Positions 21,486-33,900 of a DNA stretch of 64,000 bases are shown piece by piece. This stretch comes from Monosporascus cannonballus (taxonomy: Eukaryota > Ascomycota > Sordariomycetes > Xylariales). Location: the NCBI GenBank assembly GCA_004154925.1, contig QJNS01000240.1, positions 52,968-116,967 of the forward strand, written 5' to 3'. Made by a program: the position numbers and the translations under genes. The notes beneath the pieces were generated by a model. It saw nothing but the letters and a program-made list of their open reading frames with translations. It was not told the origin of the DNA and searched no databases. Each line of letters opens with the position of its first letter. The stretch's first letter is position 1.

Positions 21486-24400
21486 ATGGCGAAATGGAAG
21501 GAGCTTGGAGAGGTTCCAGATTCGGACGACGAAAGCGCACTTGACAGCCAGGGATCACAGCAAGAACTCCCGCTGCCGGACCCGAACCTGAGCGACCATG
21601 ATACTACAGATGATCCTCACGAGGCTGACGGCTTGGTCAGTCAAGATCGAGATGTTTGGGATATACCGCCATCATCACCACACCCCGATCAAGTGAAAGA
21701 TGTACCTGCTGAGAGTGCAAATCGTGAGCCACCGTCTACCTCTACACCACCTAGTCGCCATTCATCTCTAGTACAACTACCAGTTGAAATCGATGCCGTT
21801 CCCACTGCTTCTCCACAAACTCAGGATCCCGTGGAGCAGACTGCCGGGGTCGAGAATGAGCCGAATTCTGCTCATAGGGCAGACCATGCCAACCAATTCG
21901 TTGACTCGGTATTCGAAGTAGTTGACGTACCGGCCGAGGACCGTGAAGTAGTCCCGGAAGGTGCGCCATACAGCCGCTCTCTGAGACCTCGCAAGCCCAT
22001 TCAGGAGCATCCGTACCTCCTAGAAAGCGCCCAGTACAGTAAAGTCCTAAAATCGCATGGCATTCGGCCTGTGAAGGTGCGCATCGAAGAGGCAGCCAGG
22101 AGAAGACGAGAGGAGGATTCGCAAGAGCAGGACTACGAGGATGATAGTCAGTTAACTGCCAAGGACCCAAGTGTCGAGGAATCTGGGGAAAGCCAGGTAT
22201 TCGATCAGCCTGATCCGTTCGACGATCTTGATGAGCTGGCATTGTCACCGCCGAGGAGGCCATCTCTGTCCCCGCCCGAGGATATCCGAATTGGCGATCC
22301 GATTCGCAGTTCGCAGGCCGATGAAGAGGAGTTCCCCGATCCCGCTGATGTTGCCAAATGGAAAGCACTGGGCACCCAGCGGAGCAATAGCAAGCGACAC
22401 ACCTCGCCCAAGATGTCCGCAAAAAGAAAAGTTCTCAAGCGCCGCACCCCTGACAGGTCCGCAAACGCAGTGTCACCTCTGCCATGGCGCATCGACGTTT
22501 TCGATGTACCTCCATCACCTCCTCAAACAAGCCCTGCACTCTTTTTAGCCACACCGATGACAAATCCTGCTGGCCAGGGATCTGCTGCGGCTCTCACACC
22601 AAAACCTAGTAGCGTGTTCTCACCACGGAATCAAAGCCCCGCCTCAGCCAACCAGAATTCCCGCCTCATAGATCTCACTATGCAAGATGGTCATGGTAGT
22701 GAGTCAGATGAATGTGATGAAGTTCCAGGTAATAGTCCCGAGGATGAAGCGGATGTTTTGCTGCGGAATTCGAGGAGGATCCGTGGTGTTCTCCCCGCGT
22801 CCTGGCTCCGACTAGATCAGCAAACTATGCGCTTACCGCCGAAAAAGGCCAATACACGGCGGAGCATTGAGCGGTCCCCCGAGGAATCTCACAGAAAAGG
22901 CGTAGCTCAACGTCGACAGGTCTCGCCGAAACCCAACATCGACAGCCCTTTCTTTTTCAATGACTCTGACTCCGATAATGACGAGACGAATTTACGACTG
23001 GATGAAACTAATGATTTTGTTAATAATGGCACATTTCCTATCTTTGAAGATGATGCAGGATCCGTTGTCGAGGAGGACCACATTGACAGGATGCTTCCAG
23101 GAGGCAAGAGGACCAGCAGCAGAGCAGACGGTCAAGAGCGCCCCAGGAAGAAGAGGAAAGGTGAACAGTCGACTTTCAAGGGGCAAGCACGTCAGCGAAA
23201 GCGACAACAACGGATCACGGGACTTCTCGATCGAACAAAGAGTACATCTTCTACGGGTCATAACAGGAAAGATGGCCATACTTCAGCAAGTCATACGAAG
23301 AAAAGCACCAAAACCCGAATCAGGCCTTCTACACCCCCGATGCTCAGTATTCTGGACGTTGCTGAGCGCGATGCGCCCGCCTTCATACGCATAGCTGCTC
23401 GGGCTGCTCGTCAGAGACCAGACAAGGGGCGGTCTAGTCCGAGCAGGAAACGTATCTCTCTAGGTACTCGTCAGGATCATGTTGAAGTGACAGGAGTTCT
23501 AAGGGATTGGAGAAAAGGGAAAATCCGGCCTAGACTCTCTGTCAACAACGTCGATATGCAACACCACGCAGATGACCCACCTGTATTGCAACCTGTGTCG
23601 CATAACCCTGTTGTCCAGCCCCCGCGCCGTCCTGGAAAGCCGCGAGTCCGTAGGGTCATACCATCTAGTCGCTTCTCACGACCAGTACGGTTGGCTAAAC
23701 AGTCCAGTATGGACGAGTTCCTCTCTGTTGAACCAGAAACAGCTCCCAAGCCAACTGACCCTGAAAAGGCTGAACCACAATATTCAAGGCAGTCTACTTT
23801 CGATCGACCTCGGAACTTGGAGTCAACTTTGAGGCCTGCACAGCTCGAAACAGCAGGAGAGAATGTTAGCCGGTATGCATTTACGACGCGAAAGAAGGCA
23901 CTGGATGCCCTGTATCGGAAGTCCCCCAAGACTCTCTCGGCTCCTGTAAATCTCCGTCTCGACAGAATATTGGAAAGGAATGCCCCTGCCAGCGATACGC
24001 ACCAGGGGACGAAGGACGTGCCTGCTGACGAGGCCCCCGAGGTCGCTGCGTCTGTTACAAGGAGGAGACTCAAGTCTAGGAAACACTTGAGACCACAACG
24101 GCTGGACACGTCTGCTCCGCAGTATGCCCATGCAAATGACCCCCTTCCCCGAGAAGCAAGTCCCACCGCCGATGTCGTTGGTGTCACCGACGACAATACC
24201 AAGTTGCTCGGACTTGGACCTTTCGGTACGCACTATACGCAGCATTTCGAAGTATTCCCACTGGACCCAGGTGTGTTCTTTCATGAGAGCACACTATTGG
24301 GAAGCGGCCGGCTAGCGAAGGCAGTGGAAAGCTCACTTGACGGCCTGAACCACAGGCATGGGCGTAGCATATTTGTGCTGGACGAGAAGAACTTGCAATG

Positions 24401-27400
24401 GGGCCCGTGGGATGCTCAAACTTCGTCAGAACTCGGCATTCTGTGTGACTGTATCGTGGATCGCCTTAGCTCGGAGGATAACCCAGGGGACCTTCCTAGA
24501 AGTGCAGGTCGGGCAGCTCTCTTCATCTTAGAGTATCTACAAGATTCGTTAAGTTTTCCAGACCCACCGAGCCAGAGAGCTTTCGCGCACCGAGCGTTGG
24601 AGGTCCTGCAAAGCTATTCGCAACGCTTAGAAGCGCTACCTGCAATTTCCAATCAGGCATCGAATGTCCTGACGCAGGTTTTGGGCTACTGTGTCCTCAC
24701 TGTATTCCAAGTTCTACGGATTTGTCGGAAGCTCGACATGATGTCGGAGTGCTTCAAGCTTGAAGAGTTGCTGAAGAATGTCGCCAAACACACATGTAAG
24801 AGACTCCTTCAGACCGGTCTTACAGATATCCGACTTCTTTTTGATAATCTGCAACGGATGTCGTACCGCGAAAGGGGCATCCGTGACGACCAGCAGTCAG
24901 CCGTCTGCTGGGTTGTTATCATCCGAGTACTTGAAGAAGCTCGAATCCCAAGATCAGGATTCTGGGATGTTCTGTCTCCCGTCATGTTGAAGGCTGACGC
25001 AAGCTCAATTGTGGACGCGCATGATTTTGAACGTTTTTGGTCTAACCTATTCACGCTCCTTCCTCTCGGCGAATTCGACAATAGCGGCCTGCTGGTGCCG
25101 GGGATGCGCCATACTATGCCTCTAGAAGGGTGGTGGCTGCCACAAAAGCTGTTAGGCCGCATCTTTCAACTATATAAGAACAACACTCGACAGTCTCCGA
25201 GCTTTAACGATTATTGCCGTGGCCTCGTGAGTCGCTGTCACTACTTGGTGGAACATTGGGGATGGCGGAAATGCAATGGGTTAATAGGGACTATCTTCGA
25301 CTTCTTCGCATCCCACGATCTGTCCCATTTGCGGAACGAAGAGGTGTATAGGTCCCCCCAGTTTCTAGAGGACCTTGCGGCTTCCCCCTCGCTTGCTATC
25401 CTACCCGAGGACCGTTGCTTTCACATATTCCTAAAGCTTCTAGCGTTGTCCATTCGACGTCTGCGGAAATTTGGATTGGTCAAGGACGCTAGAAACCTAG
25501 TGGCCCGAGTGTTACCTAACCACGATCGACAGTATGTCAAGGAGGAGGACATGCATGAGACCGAATTAGCGGCTCTTCGGAACCACCACGACCTGCTCTG
25601 CACTCTCTTCTGGGCCGCGCCGCCGGACCTTCGGCCGTCTATTCAGCTTATTGAAAAACTCGTCGTACCGGGTAGTTCTCACAAGGAGGCATGCCTAGTC
25701 AATCTGAGAGCGTGGAATCAACTGGCACGATTCATCGTCTCGTCAGGAGAGGACATCTCAGCATACAAGCCTTTCGCGGATTGGCAAAAGACCGTCTTCA
25801 AACAGGTTCTGGATCAATACTCGTCGGCAGAGTCTGATATACAGCAACAATTCCTGAGGATGTCGAAAGATGCTTCTGGAGCCATCAGTCAAGATTTAAT
25901 GAATTCGGTGATCAAGGCGAACAAGAGAGCGTCATTGGACGTGCTTCATTTCTCCATGAAGACTGTTCTGGACGTCATGCGCCATACTCCCACACTCGCC
26001 GCCACGTCCTTCGTCGTCCGCCATTGTGGGTAACCCACACCCTGTGACATTAAGTAACATGCTGACCCTTCCAGACCACTTGGATCAGATCTTTACCCGC
26101 TTTTCTTCCACATCACCCGACTTCGATTGGAGTACTCTACGGGCTGGCGTGGATATAATAGACTACTATACAAGACGTATCGAGGAGTTCTTGTGTCGAC
26201 AGCCCGAACAGTTAGATAGCGAGACTTCTTGGCATGGGGAAGATGCCATCCTGGTAAGTCATAATCCCAGTCTTATTCTATGTCTACCATACTCATATCC
26301 GTCCAGCTTCTTGATCGTGACCTGTCTGCGCCGTTCTTGTCCATGGTACGCGCAATTATCCGAACAGACTTCGCGCAAAACAGCCGTGGCGCAGCCCTCG
26401 ATCGGATCGTGTGTCTTGAGGAAGCTGTTTCGGTCGCTGGTCGTGTTGCCGCGCGGTTAGTCCATGCCAGGCTTGCGGTGAGTCTACCTGATCGTAATAC
26501 ATCCAGTCTCCAAGCTAACAGATCAGCGCATAACCCAATTCTTCTCTCCTGGAAAGTTTCGTGTATTTGAAGGCATACCAAAAGGCATTACCGGACCCTC
26601 ACGGAAATTCCTGCCCCTATTTCTAGCGTCGCTGGTCCACAAACGGGTGCTCGACTTTAAGGTGAGAAGATCGTACCTGACTATGGAGTGGACTGTGCTT
26701 ACATGATCGAAGGATCTCGGCGTCACGACCCTTGAACTCTTCCTCTGTGCGATTACAAAACCTTTCCAATACACAGGTTATGAGAACCGGCTTGCCGAAG
26801 CAATGAAACGCCAGGACGATCTATATCTGACCGATGCATTCATTGACGTTGGAGAGAGTCCCGATTACAATTCAAATCGGGACCTGTTTAGTCGTGAGTG
26901 ACACTCGACTAGCAGAATGTGCGTAACTAACGTCTGCCTTCAGATATTATTTCGAAGATGCGCAAGTCACTACGATTTGCAGAGGCAGGCCAAAAACCGC
27001 AATTGCAGGCCCAGTTTGCCAAAGCTTTAAGGGCTGTAATGGAACAGATTAAACAGGACTTGAAACTGATGATAGCAAGCCCACCCGAACACAGCAACTA
27101 CATCGACTTTGTCCGGAATATCGTTGCGCTCATCAGATCTCACGATATCTGTCCGGTGGATCCATACTTCTACCAAATCAGCCCAGAGTACTCGCCTTCG
27201 AGGCAGGATCCGCGACTTCAGACCGCAGGGATCCTTGCATGTGGCCTCAAGCTAGAAGAGGGTAATCCGCATGCCGCATCCAGTCTGTTCTACCTCCTAT
27301 GGCCCAACTTCACAACGGCTCTCGCTAACGGGAAGCTCGCGGATGAACGCGCCATCCTCGAACAGGGCATGCGGCATCCGCACGTCTTCTCATTCATGTT

Positions 27401-28283
27401 GGGCAAGATGTTCCCCGCCATTGTCTGGACCGCGGCTCGCAGACCCGAGGGCTGGGTGCTGATGGAGACTTACGTTGGCGCTTTGGAGAGATGGATGGCC
27501 GGGCCCGCCGTCCACATGGAGATTGCTGAGGAGAACATGGGCAATGTCCTGCCGCTGCTCAAGTCGGCCGACGCTAGCGTGCGACATCTGAATGGGTTGG
27601 ATATCACGGATCTGCGCCCAGAACACATCTATAGCCTCATCAACGTCCTCAAGCTTCTTAATCTCCTCGCGCCATCTATAAGCGCGTATCTCACCAATGA
27701 CCCGGCCTCACTAACCGCAGGGGAGATCACAAAGACAATCGACGCCCTCACGACCTTCACCGGTGCAGCCGGATCCTACGTCTCCGGGCTCCTCGACGGG
27801 AGACCGCAACCTCGTGCTGAAACTACCGCAGCCGCAGATCCGCCTGAGCACCAGCGGTCCTTCACCCTCGACCCGGCCCAGCTGTTCGAGGGCATCATAC
27901 AGTGGCCGTCGCATAACCAACAACCCAATAGTCCTGACACTGAACTCATCAACAACTTCTCCGCATATATGGTCCACGACATTGACAATACTTGGGCCGT
28001 TGTAACTTCCCCGTCGCCTAATATTAACAGTGGTCCGACCATGGCCGCACTTACGGTCAGGGGCCCCGCGAGGCCGTCGGCTACGCAGTCCGGACAGGGA
28101 GCGGGCACGCTGGTCCCCGGGTGGGGCGCGGTGACCCTTGCGAAGCAGCTGCGGGAGCAGGCGCGGAGGTGGAATTCGACGTGGGCACTTGTTGATGGTG
28201 CTGGTGAGATGGCTGATATGGGGTCGTCTGGGGGTGGCAGATGGGAGGAGCGATGTGCCGCTCTGGATGATTGTTTGTTTTAG
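21486..28283 (+). CDS. mus7: Mus7/Mms22-family replication-fork repair protein
   Basis: Large nuclear protein related to S. pombe Mus7 and yeast Mms22, substrate adaptor of the Rtt101-Mms1 cullin ligase needed when forks stall or DNA is alkylated. Six exons: 21486-26025, 26075-26253, 26307-26477, 26527-26661, 26713-26893, 26944-28283; 2181 aa. The five introns are 49-53 bp and all junctions keep frame; at intron 3 only the second AG (26525-26526) avoids a stop. The family-typical start is MAKWKELGEVPDSDDES. Residues 1 to about 900 are acidic, Ser/Pro-rich and probably disordered, with basic patches such as RKKRKG. From about 930 (LGPFGTHYTQHFEVFPLDPG) the chain is helical and repeat-like to the end, including YKPFADWQKTVFKQVLDQY and FFSPGKFRVFEGIP, as in the Mus7 domain. 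The last ~60 residues are less conserved-looking. Promoter ACGCGT boxes suggest S-phase expression. Confidence 0.88.
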
Positions 28284-29456
28284 AGCCTTGGTGGTAGGGT
28301 GAGTCCAGCGTAAGGGTCTGTACCCGGTGTGCGTGTGTTTGTATATGTCTATAAGGGCGCTTGGGCTTGATGAGCGTTGCGTTTGGGATCCGAGCCAAGG
28401 TACATCGCGTCGCATTGTTTACTTAAATAAATGAAGGCCACGGATGGGCAGCTTCTTGGGTAACTGCGCCCTATGTTGAGTAATAAACTTGCTTCGCATG
28501 CGGTCCCCTACTGCAGCTTCCAAATTCCTTGATACTTGTGTAGCCACAGACCATCTACCTAGTAATTAGACATTAAACATGTGTACTCCTTGAAGTAACT
28601 GCTGATGCTCTGGCCCGGCTCGGATGCCTCGTCATAACTAATTCAAATCCTCGTGTGCTAGCCATACACCTTGATACCTCGGGCTGAATTGCGAAGACCG
28701 CTTGGGGCGCACAGTCACCCCTGAATCCGACACACGGTCTAGTATTCTTGCCATGTCATGATATCCGGACACAAAAGATATCACTGTAACGGCAGGCAAC
28801 GGTAGCTAGGACTCAAGTTACTGGACTTCCGGGTTTCGACCTACTCGACTGCAGGAAAGGGCTTACACATAATGACGCCTGGACAGAAGAAAATGCAATG
28901 AAGCGATTGGTGAGGGTAAGTAGGAGGCAATTATGTTGGGCTTCAGAGTTTCCACTTGCAGAACTGTAAGAGGAGGCTTATACTGAAAGTCAGTGGCACC
29001 TAGGCCGTCCTTACGTGGAGTCTAATGTAAAGCGTGATTTTCCACCAGTGTGGGTAAGTCGACACAAAGTCTATGGACGGACGGGAGGCCCGGGCGATCT
29101 GTGCAAGTCAACATCGATCCTCCCAAAGTGCGATATCGTAAAGAGCCTGGAACTCGATTTACCTAGCAACGAAGACGCAGGCATTTCCTGGCCACCTGGA
29201 CGCCTGCGGCTCGCTATCATCCTGGTTAATGTCAGGGATAAGGGGGTGCACAGCGTGAAGGGCAGGAAGAAGCAGTCTCGTAGGTAGTAGCATATAGATT
29301 GGACCAGTAACGCCTGCTTCCTCCAATGTAGATTGGAGGAAACGGCCCTATATATATACCTACAACCCCCGTATAGCCCCTTTCTAGAAGATTCGACTTT
29401 AGCACGTGACAGTTAAGACGGACCTGAGCCGACCCGGTCCTCTCTTCGCTACGCCA
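28284..29456. other. Intergenic region
   Basis: Ordinary composition. A 90-codon plus ORF at 29015-29287 has no recognisable features. TATATATATACC occurs near 29,350 but no plus-strand gene follows. Nothing else seen. Confidence 0.5.
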
Positions 29457-29867
29457 TCATGCCGAGGCTTGTTTCTGGCCGTCGTCATCTTTCTTGTTCT
29501 TGTAAATGGGGTGAAATCGCGCGGGCTCCAGCGATCGGTAGTGAGGCTGGGGGTCCCCGCAGTACGGCCGGGGAGGGATGGCCACGGTGACGGACTCCAG
29601 AGCCTCCACGTTGCCTAGCTTACTCCCCAACTTGCGGGCGGAGATCACCAGGTCGCAACCAGAGGTTTGCAGGTGGTGCAATTCACTGTTCCGGAGCGGG
29701 CAGATGAGCTGGGGGCCGCGCTTGCAGAATTCCTTGGTCTGATAGTCATGGGACAGGTTGGCGGACACCGTGACATTGCGGATGCGGCTGGTGTCGCCGC
29801 CGCCGAACTCCGTGTAGCACATCTCGGTGTAGCAGCCCTTCACCACGAAGTTGTCGTACTTGCTCAT
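29457..29867 (-). CDS. Hypothetical protein, 136 aa, cysteine-containing
   Basis: Single open frame from an ATG at 29867 to a stop at 29457. Strand-specific GC3 richness and an even amino-acid mix suggest it is coding. The N-terminus MSKYDNFVVKGCYTEMCYTE contains a CYTEMCYTE repeat, and Cys recurs in FCKRGPQLICPLR, SGCDL and YCGDP. There is no signal peptide or membrane segment, so it is probably intracellular. The C-terminus is Lys/Asp-rich. I do not recognise the family; it resembles ascomycete proteins of unknown function in style only. The neighbours are unrelated, so context gives no function. Confidence 0.5.
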   Translation of the reverse strand: MSKYDNFVVKGCYTEMCYTEFGGGDTSRIRNVTVSANLSHDYQTKEFCKRGPQLICPLRNSELHHLQTSGCDLVISARKLGSKLGNVEALESVTVAIPPRPYCGDPQPHYRSLEPARFHPIYKNKKDDDGQKQASA

Positions 29868-30002
29868 GATGAATAACCGTAGATTGGCATCCTTGACGAT
29901 GTGGAATGATATGTTCTAGAGCTTCAGAGCCACCACGGAGGGGCTAGTCCGCTATTGGAGTCCGCAGGATGCACAGAGAAAATGGAGAAGGAGGACAAGC
30001 AA

Positions 30003-30527
30003 TTACACAAACCACATCTTTGCACACTTTCCCTCATCCCATGCCTGCCCTGCCATAATCCCATGAATGTAGCATTCGCCAACAAGATGCCACTTTTCCT
30101 GGGAGTCCTTCGCTTCCCTGGCTACCAGGGGCACTCTAGCTCCTTTGAAGAGCCCCACCGCATCCCCACGCCGGGCAGCTACAGGCGCAAGCCCGATGTA
30201 TCTTTTTGATGTGCGAATAAGTCGCCGATTCCGGACCAAGGTATGATTGGGATTCGACGTAAAATCCCCAATCCGCAGCATACCTGAATAGTCACGCATT
30301 GTCACCATCCCTCGAACGAAGAGCACAACGAGGTTGTATGGAGCTAGGAGCAATATCCATGGCCACGCTGGCAACCCCCACTGTTTAATTAAGTTCTCTT
30401 GGGTAACATGGCCACCGAGAAGAGTCTGCCAGTACGGATCCAGGGTATTATTATCTCTGTCAACATAGCTGGGTTTTTGAACGAGCGTTGGTAATTGCTT
30501 CTCATTCCAAACAGCGCTGTAGAAACT
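30003..30527 (-). pseudogene. C-terminal fragment of a HET-domain protein
   Basis: The minus frame is open from after a TAG (30530-30528) to a stop at 30003, about 174 codons, with no ATG until far inside. Its C-terminal half reads RRLIRTSKRYIGLAPVAARRGD, LFKGARVPLVAR and WHLVGECYIHGIMAGQAWDE. This is the conserved C-terminal block of fungal HET (heterokaryon incompatibility) proteins: R-x-x-x-x-T-x-x-G-x-x-G-L-x-P ... GD-x-V ... LVGECYVHGIMDGEA. The DPYWQTLLGG upstream also fits. The N-terminal HET domain itself is missing. Only about 390 bp separate the fragment from the AAA ATPase start, and part of that is a dispersed repeat, so a full gene cannot fit. HET proteins control allorecognition and cell death on hyphal fusion; this copy is dead. 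Confidence 0.75.
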
Positions 30528-30572
30528 CTACCATGGCTTTCATGCGCTCTTTGTATTGCTTGTATCGTTGGA

Positions 30573-30671
30573 GTTTGGGATTTGATTGGTTAATTTTTAG
30601 CGCTATGGAGCAGAACTTTAAGTGATTTAAAAAACGAGCTAGCAGAGAGGCCTGAGCCAGCCGGGGTAAGC
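30573..30671 (+). repeat. Dispersed repeat, copy A (also at 54246)
   Basis: TTTGGGATTTGATTGGTTAA, then an ATTTTTAGCG-like block, CGAGCTAG and GGCCTGAGC recur in the same order and orientation at 54246-54352 inside the AT-rich island, with small substitutions and a few indels. It sits about 45 bp beyond the broken 5' end of the HET fragment, between that and the AAA ATPase gene. It is probably transposon-derived; I cannot name the family. Confidence 0.65.
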
Positions 30672-30917
30672 TCTAGGCTTTGAAACAAGGAGAGGGAGCT
30701 CCGCATTATCGGTCAACCTCGGCGAAGCTTGAGCGTGACGCTCGAACCACCACTTACTTTCAGCCTCGTCCAATCCCCTACGCACCACCCCCACCCATGT
30801 GGGGCGTTTGAACATTGGCGTCAAGTTCGATCATGTCCCTCTCGACCCTGAGAAAAACCTTCAGCCTCGTCGCAAAGCCATGCATTCGCCTGCTCACCCC
30901 GAGCGCCAACTCTACGA

Positions 30918-33900
30918 ATGCATACCAAATGGCTCCGTGCCTTTCGCACAGCGCCATTATATGCGCCGAGACCGTGGCGCATAACGACAGCAGCCACTCG
31001 TCGGAATTTCCACGCTTCGGCCGCGCTCAAGACTACAGTTAGCCCAGACAGCAACACCGACAATGACAATACGAAGGACGAAAGTAATACTAAACCCGAC
31101 AAAGAAGATGGGGTTGTTGAAGAACCAAACACCAGGGAAGACGAGGACATATTTGGGGAGAAGACTAGCACCACCAATGGAGAGAATACGGCCGGGACCA
31201 ACGGAGAAAATCAGGGCCGTAAGAGGCGTAATGGTGCTAGTAATGGCCCCTTTAGGCCGCGGACGCTGCGGACTCGCACCCCTGAGGAACTTTCACCTGT
31301 CCAACTTCCCAAGGATTTCGACGTTACGTCCGTCTGCCGTTTGGAGTATGCTCAACAGGCACACGAGACGGTTGTGAGGGTGTTCAAGGAACTTGTCGGG
31401 CACCCGGAATGGTCACACGCCATTTCGAGCCTGTTCGAGCGACATCACGGAGCCATCCGAGAAAGGCTTAAGTATGACTCCAGCATGCATAAGGATATAG
31501 ATTCTCTGATTGCCGCTGCTTATTGGCATACTGCGAATCTTATCCATGGGACTGGGGGAGCCGAAGCCGCGGCCAGGTTTCTCGAATCACACCCGGCCCC
31601 GTGTTCTACTAGCCTCCTGAGGTCCCCATCCATTCACAGACTCGCCGAGGACGTCTCCCCACGTCTAAAAGTTGACCTCAATGGGGCTATGGAGACGGCT
31701 TGGGAGCGGAACATACGGGAAACCGCCTTTGCAGGTTTGCATCCGCTTTTTCTGGAGGAGGTGATTGCGTCCCTGAAAGCCGAATTTGCTCTTTACCCCC
31801 CGAAAAATGTGAAAGTTTCAGATCTGCAGCGTCCTATCACTGTCATAAACGCGACCTACTATACCGGTTTCAGCGTAGCCCGAGTGCTCGTGCGGCATGT
31901 TGCTGCCGCTCTGAATGCCGATGTACTTCATTTGAGAGCACAGGATATAGCTCGGATGGTTTCGACTTACCTGGGCCAAGATGTGATCCGCGCTCCTAGC
32001 CCAATCTCCCGCCTGGGATACAAAGCGGCTGAGAACAGCGGGCGGTCCTTGCCAGGTAATCTCGACGACGTGAACGATGAGGACAATATTTATGTACCCT
32101 ATAGTCAAGTCCTGCGAAACGATATGCTCCGCAAACAGAACAAGAGCAGGGTCATGACGATGGATGAGTTCTTGAATGGGGCGAATCGAGCGAAGCCTGA
32201 TGAGCTCTGGGAAGAGCTCAAGATAAATTCGGTTTTAGATGAGCTCGTGCACGCTGCTGACTCCGACGCCCCGGAGCAGCGGCCTCTGCTCGTTCACATA
32301 GATGATTACAATGCTATTAACTTGGATTTAGAGGCCGGTTCTAGTATCATTGGCAAGATTCGAAGAGTCGTTGATGGTTTATGGGTGGAAGGACGCAAGA
32401 TAGCTTTAGTGGGCACCTGCTCTTCCAAGGATGCCCCCAAGGCTTACCTTGACGGGCTCAGAGAAATAGCATTATCGGAACGTCTGATCAACCTTTACAT
32501 CGACGCCACTCTCACCTCACAAGCCGAACAAGAGACGTTGAAAGAACTGGAAGAATGGGATTATCTTAACGAGAACGAGAGGAACATCATGGCCGTGTTC
32601 ACGGCAATGACCGAGCCCAATCCGGAGTCCGCAACAATGCCACGGGCCGGAGCTCTGGGCCTGGGGCCACCGCTTTCTGGACCTGAGGTGGCCAGCGACC
32701 TCCCGGAATCATGGGCACAGCACGTCTTACCTCTTACAGAAACCTTCAGAATGGCTACAACCATGATCGGCCTCCGTGAGTTGGGTATATCAAACGGGAC
32801 ACCTATGAGAGAAGCCGCGATCAAGCTCAAGATGATCGACGAAACGAAAGAGCGGTTAAGCCGAGGCCGGAAAGACGGCGAGGACCAACCGAAGATGCCT
32901 CGAGGGCTCCTTTCGGATCTGCGGAAGAAAGACAGCGAGGGGAGTCACGAAGAGCAACTACTGTCCGGCCTCGTGAACGCCAAGGATATCCGCACGACAT
33001 TCGACAACGTCCACGCTCCGAAGGAAACCATCGAGTCAGTGCGGATGCTGACTACGCTCTCCCTGCTCCGGCCCGAAGCCTTCTCGTATGGTGTCCTGGC
33101 TACGGAGCGGATCCCGGGCTGTCTGCTGTACGGCCCGCCAGGTACCGGCAAGACGTTACTGGCCAAGGCTGTTGCCAAGGAGTCGGGTGCCAATATGATC
33201 GAGGTGAGCGCCGCGACCATCAATAACATGTACGTCGGCGAGAGCGAGAAGACGGTGCGCGCGCTGTTCCGGCTCGCCAAGAAGAAGGAGCCGCTCGTCA
33301 TCTTCATTGACGAGGCGGACGCCCTGCTAGGCGCTCGCGGCCAGTTCCGCGACCGGACCGGGAGTCGGGAGGTCATCAACCAGTTCCTGAGAGAGTGGGA
33401 CGGCATGGACAAGACCAAGGCCTTCATCATGGTCGCGACGAACCGCCCCTTCGACCTGGATGAGGCGGTCCTCAGGCGGCTGCCGAGGAAGCTGCTCATC
33501 GACCTCCCCAGGGAGAAGGATCGCGCCGAGATCCTCAAGATCCACCTCCGGGACGAAGAGCTCCACGAAAGCGTCGACCTCGATGACCTCGCGCGCCGCA
33601 CGCCGCTGTACTCGGGGTCCGACCTCAAGAACGTGTGCGTGGCGGCTGCCATGGCCGCCGTCAAGGAGGAGCTCCTCGCGAATCCCGACGGCGCCAGTGA
33701 CGTAGAGACCGAAAAGCCACACAGGAAGCGCGTTCTCCAGCCGAGACACTTCGACGCCGCGCTCAAGGAGATCGGCGCCAGCGTCAGCGAGGACATGCAG
33801 ACGCTGACGGCCATCCGGCGCTTCGACGAACGGTACGGCGACGCGGCGGGCCGCAAGAAGAGGCGGGGCATGGGCTTCGAGGTCGTCCCGGAACTTAGGG

